Source: Erysipelotrichaceae bacterium 66202529 (lineage in GTDB: Bacteria > Bacillota_I > Bacilli_A > Erysipelotrichales > Erysipelotrichaceae). Taken from it: 64,000 bases of DNA. Numbering within the stretch: the first letter of the stretch is position 1; the number at the start of each line of letters is the position of its first letter. The DNA lies in contig CP046174.1 in the NCBI GenBank assembly GCA_017161075.1, forward strand, positions 2,790,001-2,854,000, in the 5' to 3' direction. Below are positions 8,053 to 16,977 of this stretch, in pieces. Position numbers and translations under genes: made by a program. The notes beneath the pieces are model-generated. The model saw only the letters and a program-made list of their open reading frames with translations, had not been told where the DNA came from and searched no databases.

Positions 8053-11000
8053 TTATAAGTCAAAACGGCTCTTACCGTTTTTACGAGCGTCCTTGTTATG
8101 CTCGTCTGTGACACTCTCAAACAATTCTTTCGGCGAGATATACGCTGTAGTGTCTTTATCTTGTACAGCCTGCGTAACCTCATCAAACTTCTGACGTAGG
8201 TCTTTTATTGCTTCCACGACATCAGCCATAGACACCTCGCGCTTTTCGTCATGAGCCTCTTTCCACTCATGCTGTACATTCAGGTTACGTTCGCCCGCAA
8301 ATGCGATTGTAGGCTCTTGCAGCGCTGCCTGCATTGCCCCTGACATGGATTGAGATAAGCTCTTGACCTGACCAATAAACTTCGGCGTGCTCATTGCCAA
8401 AGTCTTGCCGAGCCCCTCCATCATATGAGGCATCCATTGCTCGTACTCACGCAGAGGGCCAGTGTCTGGACGGGTGAAATGCAGCCATGATGCTACGATA
8501 TTTGCTGCCTTTTTGACCTCGTTAGTTACTTTGTATGCATAATCTTGTATACCGTTAGCAAACCCTGATATCATGTGACCGCCCCAAGTGTAAGAGTTGC
8601 CACCAAGACCGCTCAACCATGATGTGGCTTTATTTACACAAGACTGCACTGTCGATTTAACGTTCACAGAGCCAGACCCCTTTTTAAATTTCTCCATCAT
8701 GTTTTTAGCCTTTGAATACATATCATCATACATCGTACCCGCTATCCATTTACTTGTAGCACTTAGATTACTTGTTACGGACGATTTCATGCCTTTACTG
8801 TTTGTGTCTACAGTATTTTTTGAATCCTTAAAAGTACGTGAAATATCGTTTTTGATAGATCCGCATTTATCGGATACAAAAGTTACAAGGGGGCCCCACG
8901 CATTTTTAGTATCGTTACCCATACCGCGGTTTGCGCCTATGAGTGAATCTCTCGCAGAGTTAAAATTCTGCTCTATGGCCTTCCCCGCTTTTTCTGAGTT
9001 AACACTTACGGTATCCCTCACGGAGTCGATGGAATCCGCCACTACACCATTTATGTTACCCCAAGCACTTTTTGTGTCTTTATCAGATCCATTCCAAACA
9101 CTAGATATTTTATCTCCGATTTTACCAAAGATATCACTTGCGCCTTTTTTGAGATTAGACCATGTATCCCCTAAGGACTTCGTGATACCATCCCAGGCTT
9201 TGCCTGCTTTCTTTTTTATATCTGTCCATACGTTGCCTATAGCTTTGACAAGGCCAGAAAATAGTTTTGGTATCGCGGTAACAAGCCCTTTTATGGTCTT
9301 TGCAATACCGTTTTTTAAGCCCTCAATGAGATATTTACCCATATCTGCCATTACCGTAGACGGCGAATGTATCCCGAATAGACTCTTAAATCCGTTAACA
9401 AATGGGTCAACAATATGCTTTTTTATCCAAGAACCTATGTCGCCAATAGCCCTAACTATGCCTAACAATAAACCGCTTATGATGTCCCCGCCTGTCTCTT
9501 TGAATATCCCGGACCAGTATTTTACAACGCTGTTTACGGCATCCTCTATAAATCCCCACAGGAATTGACCTATTCCAGCGATTGACTGTCCTATTAGATA
9601 TGCTAGATCCTCGATAATGCCTGACCAGTCTATACTAGATAAAAAGTACCATACATCCTTACCTAACTGGTACCACTTAATGTTAGCAATAAAGTTTTTT
9701 ACACTCGCAGCTAGTCCCCGTACTCCTTTGGATAGTGCCGATCCAAGTTTACCCCAGTCTATCCCGTTTATAACCCCCATAACTCCGTCTGCTAGAGCCT
9801 TACCGATAGCAGGCCAATTTGCAGTAGTCACAAATCCGTATAAAGCATCTATGCAAGCCTGCACATACGACCCAAAAGTACGCCCTAGCTTATCCCAGTC
9901 AACGCTGTACACAAGACCGTTAAGTCCCTGCGCCAGAGCTTTACCTATCCGCTCCCAGTTGATACCGGTAAACAGTAAATATAAAGTGTTGGCAATAGTA
10001 TTGATCCCAGTACCAAACATACGCCCGATATTTTCCCAGTTAATTGTGTCTATCAAACTGTTAAAGAGCTCACAAAATCCGTCGCAAAACTCAGTGATCG
10101 ACTTACCTAAGTTATCCCAAGATATCCAGTCTGTAAACGACGCCACAGCCTTATTGACCTGTTGACCTATGAGTTTACCGATACCAGCATAATCACCCTT
10201 AGTCCATAGGTCTTTGAGCTGCTTAACCCATTTTTTGATAGGGCCGTCATCGACATCGGTTGGTGTGTAAACAGGCATATCGCTCCCGCCGCCCCCTCCA
10301 CCACCGGAACCGGCTGAATCATCCTTATCGTCCAGTTTGTTAATATCATCAAATCCCATAAGCGACCTACGAGCTTTTTCCGACGCTTTGGCTGCTTTAT
10401 CAGCTGATGAGCCGTAGGCGCCCATTGCATCTTTAGCTGCATAGATGCCGGATGTAGCCTGCTTTGTTGCTGACATGGACTTACCAAAAATAGCAGACAT
10501 AAAGGCCGCTATATAACCGGTTACTGTAGCCAGTGCGGACATGAGCGCATTTAAGGCTGGCATGATTGCCTGAAAGATAGGTGTAAACGCTGTTGCCAGA
10601 TTTGAGCGTATCTGGTTTAGGCTATTTGCAAACGCGGTATTTGTCATGAGTGTTGCACCGATATTTTGCGCCAAAGCCATAATGCCACGGCTAACCAGTG
10701 GGAAAATCAGTGAGAAGATTGTAAATGATTTAATCAATCGCCCTATACCCATATGGGCGCGTCCTAGACCGTTAGAGGCCTTTTTACCTGCTGAGCCTAT
10801 GCCAAGTAATCGCCCAGCGAAGGATACAGCGCTCCTTCCTGCTGATTTTAGCCCATTGCTAAACTTATGCAATGCTGATGATGCCAAACGCTTTGTAAAC
10901 TGTACAATAGCATTACCCGCCATTCTGGCGACATTAGTAACTAGGTTAAGTCCACTTAGCAGTCCTTTTAGTGATACTCCGACAAGCTTACCTTTTAACC

Positions 11001-12030
11001 CGCCGATGCTTTCAGCAAAGTAATCAACAGCTGCTCTTGCTTTTGCAAACACTCCGGAAGTAGAAGCCACCTTTTCCCCTATAGAAGAAAAGCCATCAGT
11101 TGCTGAAATAGGTAATGCCAATTCAGGAAAATCAGGAAATTTAATTGGTGCTTGTGACTCCTGTAATCCATCAAAGGCAGCTTTCATATTCGTTAAGTTT
11201 GATTCATTACCAGATATAGCCTTTTTTAAAGCCGCTATTTTGGATGTTAGCGTGGTGATTACACGCCCTGTATCCACTCCAGATAACTGCTCCAGTTGCG
11301 TTTTCAGGTATTTTATATCACCAACGCATTTTTTGATTTCAGCATCCACGTTTTTTAACTGGTCATTCAAAGCGATTTTACCAGATATCGTAGTCGCTTC
11401 TCTCGTAGCGTTTTTCATTTCTGCTGCTGTACCGGTGAGCTCTTTTATCCTTTGTTGATTCTGAGTAATCTCATTACGTATAGTGGAAAAACTGCTTCGG
11501 ATATCATTTACGTTATCGAGCTCATCATAATACTGCTGCAGTTGTGCTTTTTGTGCGGAAACCTTTTCCGTGGTAACAGATATTTGATTGCTAATATTTG
11601 TCATTTGGGCCTGCACTGAGGCAGTATCCATTGCCATACTCACTTTAGGCATTTTAATCTTTGGTATGGATACCGGCGGCCCTCTTACGCTGGGCCCACG
11701 CGAAGCTGTTGTACTCGGCTCTGTGTCACTTTGCGCTTGTTGATAAGGCATCTGCACACCAGACATTTGTTTAACCATGCCCGCCATCTGCTCAACAAAA
11801 GCCTGCATTTCAAGTTTAGTGCGGTCAAGCGTTGCCTTTACAGATTCATTCATTTTGTCAAGGCTTGCTACAAGAGATTGCCGCAAGTTTTTAAACATAT
11901 CGCCACTCATTGCATCCACCTGTTTACGTATCCTATCAGCTATTTTGCTTGACTCAGCCTGTATGTCCTTGTCAAGGTCTGACTTTATCTCCAGATCCAT
12001 CTGTATAGACCCTGCGCTTGTTGCTCCCAT
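8053..12030 (-). CDS. Phage tail tape measure protein
   Basis: At 1325 aa this is the longest prophage gene and follows the tail chaperone pair, as expected. Residues 1-290 are alpha-helical coiled coil. Residues ~350-500 hold hydrophobic stretches such as FTIFSLIFPLVSRGIMALA and ALMSALATVTGYIAAFMSAI. A Gly/Ser-rich linker is at ~555-570. From ~605 to 850 there are repeated W-x-x-[IL]-G units (INWENIGRMFG, INWERIGKALA, VDWDKLGRTFG, ANWPAIGKALA, IDWGKLGSALS, IKWYQLGKDV). The protein sets tail length and takes part in DNA ejection. By the usual ratio of ~1.5 angstrom per residue the tail would be near 200 nm. Confidence 0.92.
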   Translation of the reverse strand: MGATSAGSIQMDLEIKSDLDKDIQAESSKIADRIRKQVDAMSGDMFKNLRQSLVASLDKMNESVKATLDRTKLEMQAFVEQMAGMVKQMSGVQMPYQQAQSDTEPSTTASRGPSVRGPPVSIPKIKMPKVSMAMDTASVQAQMTNISNQISVTTEKVSAQKAQLQQYYDELDNVNDIRSSFSTIRNEITQNQQRIKELTGTAAEMKNATREATTISGKIALNDQLKNVDAEIKKCVGDIKYLKTQLEQLSGVDTGRVITTLTSKIAALKKAISGNESNLTNMKAAFDGLQESQAPIKFPDFPELALPISATDGFSSIGEKVASTSGVFAKARAAVDYFAESIGGLKGKLVGVSLKGLLSGLNLVTNVARMAGNAIVQFTKRLASSALHKFSNGLKSAGRSAVSFAGRLLGIGSAGKKASNGLGRAHMGIGRLIKSFTIFSLIFPLVSRGIMALAQNIGATLMTNTAFANSLNQIRSNLATAFTPIFQAIMPALNALMSALATVTGYIAAFMSAIFGKSMSATKQATSGIYAAKDAMGAYGSSADKAAKASEKARRSLMGFDDINKLDDKDDSAGSGGGGGGGSDMPVYTPTDVDDGPIKKWVKQLKDLWTKGDYAGIGKLIGQQVNKAVASFTDWISWDNLGKSITEFCDGFCELFNSLIDTINWENIGRMFGTGINTIANTLYLLFTGINWERIGKALAQGLNGLVYSVDWDKLGRTFGSYVQACIDALYGFVTTANWPAIGKALADGVMGVINGIDWGKLGSALSKGVRGLAASVKNFIANIKWYQLGKDVWYFLSSIDWSGIIEDLAYLIGQSIAGIGQFLWGFIEDAVNSVVKYWSGIFKETGGDIISGLLLGIVRAIGDIGSWIKKHIVDPFVNGFKSLFGIHSPSTVMADMGKYLIEGLKNGIAKTIKGLVTAIPKLFSGLVKAIGNVWTDIKKKAGKAWDGITKSLGDTWSNLKKGASDIFGKIGDKISSVWNGSDKDTKSAWGNINGVVADSIDSVRDTVSVNSEKAGKAIEQNFNSARDSLIGANRGMGNDTKNAWGPLVTFVSDKCGSIKNDISRTFKDSKNTVDTNSKGMKSSVTSNLSATSKWIAGTMYDDMYSKAKNMMEKFKKGSGSVNVKSTVQSCVNKATSWLSGLGGNSYTWGGHMISGFANGIQDYAYKVTNEVKKAANIVASWLHFTRPDTGPLREYEQWMPHMMEGLGKTLAMSTPKFIGQVKSLSQSMSGAMQAALQEPTIAFAGERNLNVQHEWKEAHDEKREVSMADVVEAIKDLRQKFDEVTQAVQDKDTTAYISPKELFESVTDEHNKDARKNGKSRFDL

Positions 12031-12063
12031 ACCATCACCTGCCCTCCTATAAAAAGAAAAAGG

Positions 12064-12410
12064 TTATGCTGCCATAGACTTAAACATAGCCTTCATTTGC
12101 TTCATAACCTCTTTTTTATCTGATCTTTTGATTGTCTCCTGGAATTGACGATTACGCCAGCTACTACGGATACGATGCTGCTCTGGTGTAAAATGTTGTA
12201 AGATATCGTCATCATCCTCAGCCCGTATTTTTATTATTTGACCTAGTGGCGTTTCCGGCATAATACCTGATAATAGAGTGACAAATTCACGCCATTCCAT
12301 ATCATCATCACCGACAGCAAATAAATCCTTGGATGGATACTGCATAGCAAATGACGCTTCGATTAAATCCCAGTCGTCAAATAGGTCATACCAATGGTCA
12401 GTTACTCTTT
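12064..12410 (-). CDS. Tail assembly chaperone extension (Gp15-like), reached by -1 frameshift
   Basis: The frame reads on without a stop from the A-run at 12408-12412 to 12064, giving RVTDHWYDLFDDWDLIEAS, then MQYPSKDLFAVGDDDMEWRE and LSGIMPETPLGQII. This matches the Gp15 family pattern of siphophages. An internal ATG at 12345 would remove the conserved DWDLIEASFA part and has no convincing ribosome binding site. The frame is exactly -1 relative to the upstream 117-aa chaperone gene, so the product is probably the longer gpGT-type fusion that binds the tape measure during tail assembly. Confidence 0.75.
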
Positions 12411-12755
12411 TTCGGTCTTATCCTCTTTTTCAAAGCCTGTATCTTCGTCTCCGATTGCAGCCATAATGACCTCAATAATATCCCGGATAACTGCAAAGGT
12501 ATAATCCTGCTCAGCGATGTAAGCAGCTGCTTCTTCGCCAAGCCCCATCTTTATGATATGGTCCATCATTTCCATATCTTTTACAGGGTCTGATTCTTCC
12601 TTTCCTCTTTTCTCTGTTTTCCGGATATACGCCATCATGCACAAGACATTAGTCTTTTTCGTGTTGATCGGATATTTGTGCTCATCATCTAATACCACAG
12701 TTGGCTTTTCATTGCGACGTTTCAAACGTTCAATAATATTGTATTCTCGTGCCAT
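12402..12755 (-). CDS. Tail assembly chaperone (gpG-like)
   Basis: A 117-aa, helical, charged protein encoded between the tail tube and tape measure genes, the place of gpG in lambda-like phages. It starts MAREYNIIERLKRR after an AGGAGG site. The C-terminus ends with Glu/Lys-rich codons containing GAAAAAG and then TAA at 12402-12404. The following frame (-1) encodes a Gp15-like extension, so both the short and the fused form are expected. Confidence 0.8.
   Translation of the reverse strand: MAREYNIIERLKRRNEKPTVVLDDEHKYPINTKKTNVLCMMAYIRKTEKRGKEESDPVKDMEMMDHIIKMGLGEEAAAYIAEQDYTFAVIRDIIEVIMAAIGDEDTGFEKEDKTEKE
12408..12413 (-). other. Candidate -1 ribosomal frameshift site
   Basis: The minus strand reads GAA AAA GAG TAA. 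The five A residues allow a single-tRNA -1 slip on AAA. The -1 frame has a stop a few codons upstream, so the shift must occur between that stop and the zero-frame TAA, which leaves this A-run as the only slippery stretch. It is not a perfect X-XXY-YYZ heptamer. Confidence 0.6.
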
Positions 12756-12765
12756 ACTTTACCTC

Positions 12766-13233
12766 CTAAGAACCAGCTGGTGTGGTTGGTGCCTCTGTAA
12801 ATATCGGTTTGCCATCTACAATCATATCAAACTCCAATGGTGCCACGTCTTGCGCCTCACCACCGAGAAATGACTTAATGTCAATCACGCAGTTAAACTC
12901 CAATTTTGATCCATCGGGAAAATCCACAGATGCTTTCGTTGTACAGTCCAGACCATCCTTAAAGGTAATGGATGAAATGTAGTCGTTCCCTGGATCACCG
13001 ACATTACGCTTTCCTTTTAAAGAGATTGTTAACCCTTTACCGGTCATCAATGCTCTGCTCCATCCCACCATGTCCAAGGTACTCCACTTCTGTGTATTTC
13101 CTTCGATAGCCAGCGAAAACGATTCCATATCTTTAATGGTCACCATATCTTCATCTGTACTAGCCAGTCCCTTGATACCAACTTTGAAACCCAAATCAAA
13201 TACAGGGAAAGCCCCTGATTTTACTTTTGCCAT
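12766..13233 (-). CDS. Major tail tube protein
   Basis: The 155-aa beta-rich protein (MAKVKSGAFPVFDLGFKVGI start) lies between the tail terminator gene and the chaperones, the standard place for the tail tube subunit. Sequences such as GWSRALMTGKGLTISLKGKR and DFPDGSKLEFNCVIDI are typical of tube proteins of Firmicutes siphophages. It polymerises into the inner tail tube around the tape measure. A good AAGGAG-type site precedes the ATG. Confidence 0.85.
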   Translation of the reverse strand: MAKVKSGAFPVFDLGFKVGIKGLASTDEDMVTIKDMESFSLAIEGNTQKWSTLDMVGWSRALMTGKGLTISLKGKRNVGDPGNDYISSITFKDGLDCTTKASVDFPDGSKLEFNCVIDIKSFLGGEAQDVAPLEFDMIVDGKPIFTEAPTTPAGS

Positions 13234-13236
13234 AAA

Positions 13237-13632
13237 TTACTCCTTTCGCTCGTATGTGAGCCATGTTTCAATTACATATTCATAGATGCCTTCTCCATCC
13301 GTTCCGACGGAGATTGGCTCGTCGCTCCTCATATCACATTTAACAACTCGGTAATCACCAATGACCGGATGCTGCCCGTAAAACAGAGCTTGTATACTTT
13401 GCGCTACACGCTCTGTTTCATCGGGATTCTTAGACCAATGGATGACGATGGACACGCCCTTGACAGCGGTGGTTGTATTTTGTAGACCACCTACAGCTAA
13501 CACACCTCGATTGCTCGTTAGATTACGCACACAGACCGTTTTATCATTGGATGTATCGTAAGTACCTATCTTCCAGACATCCGCTGAGACCCGCGTTTTC
13601 AGCCAGTCCTTGACGTCTTTTAAAGTCATCAT
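13237..13632 (-). CDS. Tail terminator / minor capsid protein
   Basis: The 131-aa protein belongs by sequence pattern to the minor capsid proteins encoded between neck and tail tube (MMTLKDVKDWLKTRV start, then GVSIVIHWSKNPDETERVAQ). Such proteins cap the tail tube and join it to the neck. It overlaps the upstream gene by 4 nt (ATGA) and stops 3 nt before the tube gene. Confidence 0.75.
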   Translation of the reverse strand: MMTLKDVKDWLKTRVSADVWKIGTYDTSNDKTVCVRNLTSNRGVLAVGGLQNTTTAVKGVSIVIHWSKNPDETERVAQSIQALFYGQHPVIGDYRVVKCDMRSDEPISVGTDGEGIYEYVIETWLTYERKE

Positions 13633-14021
13633 GTGATAAGCCCTCCGCTTTCTTGCTGCAGAAACTTACAGTAAGTATTAACGACCAACTGTCTCCCCTC
13701 GCCATCCAGGTAGTAGTCCATCCAGTGATCCTGGGCGTTCGGATTTTTAGTACGCTGAAATGTAGCGTCATCTAAGTTAAAGTACCATCGGCGCGCATAT
13801 GGTGTGTCAAATACAATGCTTGATACTAGCTCAGTATCAATATGACCATCATCCACAAAGCCGCTACGTTCTAGCTCTCCAATGTCTTTGGGCACTACAC
13901 CTCTATCGACAATATCGAAGAGCATCGCATGCGCTGTGAGCACGAGGGCTCGTATCCTTGCTTTGTCAAGTTGTGTCATTGCTTCCCTGTTGATTTTGAC
14001 CTTTATACTCTTAACTCTCAT
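13629..14021 (-). CDS. Minor capsid / neck protein (Minor_capsid_2-like)
   Basis: A 130-aa protein in the head-tail connector cluster, with FDTPYARRWYFNLDDATFQ and the ending ...NTYCKFLQQES. This resembles the HK97 gp10-like and Minor_capsid_2 groups that form the neck. It shares a 4-nt overlap with both neighbours, which argues for translational coupling. Confidence 0.75.
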   Translation of the reverse strand: MRVKSIKVKINREAMTQLDKARIRALVLTAHAMLFDIVDRGVVPKDIGELERSGFVDDGHIDTELVSSIVFDTPYARRWYFNLDDATFQRTKNPNAQDHWMDYYLDGEGRQLVVNTYCKFLQQESGGLIT

Positions 14022-14365
14022 AATAGATCAATCTCTATGCTGTAGATAACACCGAGCAGCCTTGGCTTTCGGACAGCGTATATCTGTTTTCGTTCCGTGC
14101 CGATCTGTACAAAGCCCTGGAAAGCTGTCTTGCCCTCCAAGGCCTGAACATCGCCGTGTATGATAAGCATACCGCTGAGAGATATCTGCTTGCTGTCCTT
14201 GCCGTACACAATCTTTGACTTTTCGTCGTAAATCGCCAGACCATCATAAATAATTGTCTCAATGGGCCCCTGGTCTTCTGTTTCCTGCTCCTGATATACG
14301 GTGATACGTGTCGTAGCTTCGTGTGAAGGAAACGGGAAGGGGCACGCAATTACAACACCAGACAT
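14018..14365 (-). CDS. Head-tail connector / stopper protein (Minor_capsid_1-like)
   Basis: A 115-aa beta-rich protein of the neck cluster. GPIETIIYDGLAIYDEKSK and SGMLIIHGDVQALEGK are typical of stopper or minor capsid proteins that seal the portal after packaging. It overlaps the preceding adaptor gene by 16 nt and the next by 4 nt. The identification rests on gene order and weak motif similarity. Confidence 0.7.
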   Translation of the reverse strand: MSGVVIACPFPFPSHEATTRITVYQEQETEDQGPIETIIYDGLAIYDEKSKIVYGKDSKQISLSGMLIIHGDVQALEGKTAFQGFVQIGTERKQIYAVRKPRLLGVIYSIEIDLL

Positions 14366-14709
14366 CTGAGTCCTGTATCCTCAAGGAGATTGATTATCTC
14401 CTGTGTAGTGCTGATACCGCCATAAGTCACATTTGCCAACTCGACCTTTGTGCTCCCTGCGCTATAGCCTTTTAGCGGGCTATTGATATACGATCCATAC
14501 TGTTTAATGTAATCGGCCTGCAAGCAGACAGCACGACTTATGAGCTCTTGCTGATAGGGTGAGAGATTATCATATCCTTTACCCTTAATGCGGCCAAAAC
14601 AAAGATGGTCGATGCTGTACTCCGCATCCTTTAGAGCCTTGGGTAGCTCGTCTTGTGATATGAGTGTACCGCCGTATTCGGCAGTGTAGTATTCGGGTGT
14701 AACATACAT
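14350..14709 (-). CDS. Head-tail adaptor (gp6/gp15-like)
   Basis: A 119-aa, mostly helical protein (MYVTPEYYTAEYGGTLISQD) typical of adaptor proteins that dock beneath the portal. AVCLQADYIKQYGSY lies in the central helix. It is encoded right after the major capsid and a small coiled-coil protein, as in many siphophages. It overlaps the next neck gene. Confidence 0.72.
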   Translation of the reverse strand: MYVTPEYYTAEYGGTLISQDELPKALKDAEYSIDHLCFGRIKGKGYDNLSPYQQELISRAVCLQADYIKQYGSYINSPLKGYSAGSTKVELANVTYGGISTTQEIINLLEDTGLRCLVL

Positions 14710-14710
14710 G

Positions 14711-14935
14711 CTATTTCCCAGCTTCCTTTTGTTCCTTTTCGTATTCCTTGATTCTTTTCTTTAACTGCTGATTTTCTTTCTCCAAAGCAGCATATTTATT
14801 GTACTCAATTTTCTTTTTCGGAGAATATTCCAGCAATTTTCCATCATCACCATAGATATCGAATCCTTCTTCGAGGTAAGCATGCTTCTGCTCTTCGGCA
14901 ATGGTGTACTCTTTATTGTCTTTTAAAGCTTTCAT
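14711..14935 (-). CDS. Small charged capsid-region protein with C-terminal coiled coil
   Basis: The start is placed at the ATG at 14935, where GGAGGG lies 5 nt upstream. The 74-aa product begins MKALKDNKEYTIAEEQKHAY and ends in a Lys/Glu-rich coiled coil (ALEKENQQLKKRIKEYEKE). Such proteins often follow the major capsid gene in these phages; no function is known. It is 3 nt from the capsid gene stop. Confidence 0.65.
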   Translation of the reverse strand: MKALKDNKEYTIAEEQKHAYLEEGFDIYGDDGKLLEYSPKKKIEYNKYAALEKENQQLKKRIKEYEKEQKEAGK

Positions 14936-14937
14936 AC

Positions 14938-15843
14938 TTATCCCTCCGCTTCTGCATTGATGATACATCCTTGTTTGAGTAAGTCATCTAACAAGGCAAA
15001 CGTACCATTAAAACGGCGATTCTGGTACAGATATTTATCTGCACAACGGCTATCGTGTCCTGGTGTAAACGCCTTAATGTAGGAATATTTAACACGTGAT
15101 ACCTGTGCCTCAGGATCAATCATAATGTAATTGATCTGCTTTCCGGCAGACGCTACCTGGAACCCCTCAGTAAAGTCAAAGGCAGTCTTTAATCGGCTTG
15201 CTGGCACTGTCTTGATAACATTAACATCGTCTAGCGAGCGTACACGACGATCAATATTCTTTGTGCCACCAGACACCTCCAAAGTGCGCTGAATCCCTTC
15301 GGCATTCTTTAACTTTGTTTTAAACGCTGGAGTGCAATACATGATGACTCTTTCCAAAGGAACCCCTGTTTCTTCCATGATTTCAATGTTAGAGTCAAAA
15401 TCACTCAAAATGTTTGCTGTAGTCAAAACATCTGTTTTAATATTTGCATTACAACGTTTCGCCTCTGTATACAACTTAGAGAACGTGTAGCAATCCAGTT
15501 CGGGAATAGCCTGCGTCTTCTCAAAACGCGATTGAATGTTTGCCAAGGAAACAATCTGATTTGTTTCGTCAACATCCATTGGGTCAATCGCGAATTCGAT
15601 ATCGCGGTCATGGTCCAGTGTCTTTGTTTCAAAGTCGTTACCATAAGAACCTGTGTTAAACGATAACGTCTTACGATTGTGGTCTTTATAACCAGACACT
15701 GTGATTTTTGGTAACCGGATATCTTTTGTGTTGATAATCTGAATGTCCTGATTTGTATTATACAACTCATTAGACATTAGTAAGTGCCCGTACATTTCAA
15801 TGATACGTGGCCAAAACTGTGTTACATAATTTAATTCTGCCAT
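14938..15843 (-). CDS. Major capsid protein (HK97-fold, Listeria A118-like type)
   Basis: The 301-aa protein begins MAELNYVTQFWPRIIEMYG and includes GSYGNDFETKTLDHDRDIEF and DPMDVDETNQIVSLANI, a pattern of capsid proteins from A118-like siphophages. It sits directly after the scaffold gene and before the neck genes, which fixes the identity. A GGAGG-type site lies upstream. No protease gene is present, so assembly probably uses the separate scaffold protein. Confidence 0.87.
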   Translation of the reverse strand: MAELNYVTQFWPRIIEMYGHLLMSNELYNTNQDIQIINTKDIRLPKITVSGYKDHNRKTLSFNTGSYGNDFETKTLDHDRDIEFAIDPMDVDETNQIVSLANIQSRFEKTQAIPELDCYTFSKLYTEAKRCNANIKTDVLTTANILSDFDSNIEIMEETGVPLERVIMYCTPAFKTKLKNAEGIQRTLEVSGGTKNIDRRVRSLDDVNVIKTVPASRLKTAFDFTEGFQVASAGKQINYIMIDPEAQVSRVKYSYIKAFTPGHDSRCADKYLYQNRRFNGTFALLDDLLKQGCIINAEAEG

Positions 15844-15856
15844 TTATATAGCCCTC

Positions 15857-16480
15857 CTATTTTTTCTTTACTCCGAAAATGCTGTCAAGTTGATCATCAA
15901 CACCATTTCCTCCTGCTCCCTGACTTCCTCCACCAATTTGCTGAAATCCTCCTGCCTGTGTGGTAGACTTGAAATCAGGAAAAGCCTTTAATACTGTTTC
16001 GACAGCCGCCTTGATGTTATCATCATTTAGCGTTCCATCTTCTTTTGTTGCTTTAGAACGATCGACCAGTTTGTTAAGGAATGGCACCTTATCTGCCTGC
16101 ACTCCAAGATTAGCAGACAATTCAGCAATCTTAGAATCTATCTGCGCATCAAGAATCTGCGCTTTCAGTTTTTCGTTTTCTTGCTGCATATTCTGAATGC
16201 GCTGTTCCTCTTCCTGTTGCTTCGTTACCTGTGCCTGCTTATATTGGTTCATTGCTTCACTGGCCTGTTCTGGCGTCAAACCTTGCTGTTTAAAATAGCC
16301 CTGTAGCACTTTATCCTCTGTTCATGCTGAACGCTTTGACACAACCTCAGCTAGTTTATCATAATCAATTTGTGACGTTGTTGTCGTCTGTGCTCCTGTC
16401 TGCGCACCAGCAGTTGATCCGGTCCCTCCGTCATCGCCGAACAGCTGAATATTTAAAGGGTAACGTAAATACTTTTTCAT
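15857..16480 (-). pseudogene. Capsid scaffold protein gene interrupted by an in-frame TGA
   Basis: The gene starts at the ATG at 16480 after AGGAGG (MKKYLRYPLNIQLFGDDGG). It reads SQIDYDKLAEVVSKRSA, then TGA at 16322-16324, then continues in the same frame TEDKVLQGYFKQQGLTPEQ and a Gln/Glu-rich helix to 15857. Intact scaffolds of this type run YDKLA...TEDxVLxGYFKQQGL without a break, so one nonsense codon splits a ~207-residue protein. A GTG at 16309 with GAGG 5 nt upstream could restart translation of the main helical part. Mutation, sequencing error, read-through or restart are all possible. Confidence 0.78.
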
Positions 16481-16511
16481 TTTTTCCTCCTGTTTATTCG
16501 GGTGTACTCCC

Positions 16512-16670
16512 CTATCCTTTCGGACATGCACCTTTTAAAGCCTTGTCATGGTTGGGCATAATAAAAGACAGATTATTTACGTCCGCCTTTTCCTTTCTTT
16601 TTACAGGCCATATCATCACCATCCTTTCATTTGCAAAAATACGGAAACTCCGCTGCGGTGGGTCTTTCAC
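16512..16670 (-). CDS. Possible small phage protein upstream of scaffold
   Basis: A 52-codon frame from a GTG at 16670 (GAGGTG 6 nt upstream) gives KDPPQRSFRIFANERMVMIW and ends NHDKALKGACPKG. It lies in the otherwise gene-poor stretch 16532-16789. An overlapping frame encodes a 12-residue basic peptide beginning MACKKKGKGG. Evidence is limited to the ribosome binding site and location, so this is tentative. No other gene is seen between it and 16790. Confidence 0.35.
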   Translation of the reverse strand: MKDPPQRSFRIFANERMVMIWPVKRKEKADVNNLSFIMPNHDKALKGACPKG

Positions 16671-16789
16671 ATGCTTCACCTCATTTTCTGTCTTCCCACA
16701 AAAAAATGCAGACACTTTTTATTTTTAACGTCCTGCATTGTAATTTAAAATCGTAGTAAATATCACTGACACTTTATGCAAAGTAATGA

Positions 16790-16948
16790 TCATACCTCAC
16801 TTTTGCCAGATTTTTTAATTTTCTTGTGATAGTGTGCTTGCATGCGATATAATTTATCACTTTCATCGTCATGTGTTTTATAGTACTCGTCAATCTTGTA
16901 ATCAAGTTCCTGCATAATCTTTCGTTGACTCCTGTTTGCCTTTTTCAC
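16790..16948 (-). CDS. Small basic helical phage protein
   Basis: A 52-aa frame starting with GTG at 16948, with GGAGG 6 nt upstream (MKKANRSQRKIMQELDYKID ... end KKIKKSGKSEV). It is helical and strongly charged. It is encoded between the MuF-type capsid protein region and the scaffold gene. The function is unknown. Confidence 0.6.
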   Translation of the reverse strand: MKKANRSQRKIMQELDYKIDEYYKTHDDESDKLYRMQAHYHKKIKKSGKSEV

Positions 16949-16977
16949 AATGTACCTCCACTAAAAAAGCATCCAAT

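Noticed and set aside
8597-9568. Long plus-strand frame opposite the tape measure
   Set aside because: It has no start signal and is the complement of a well-supported gene.
12064-12345. Independent Gp15 gene starting at 12345
   Set aside because: No good ribosome binding site, and the conserved DWDLIEASFA part lies upstream in the same open frame.
16322-16324. Recoding of TGA as a sense codon in this phage
   Set aside because: Other prophage and host genes use TGA as normal stop (for example ATGA overlaps), so a genome-wide code change is not supported.
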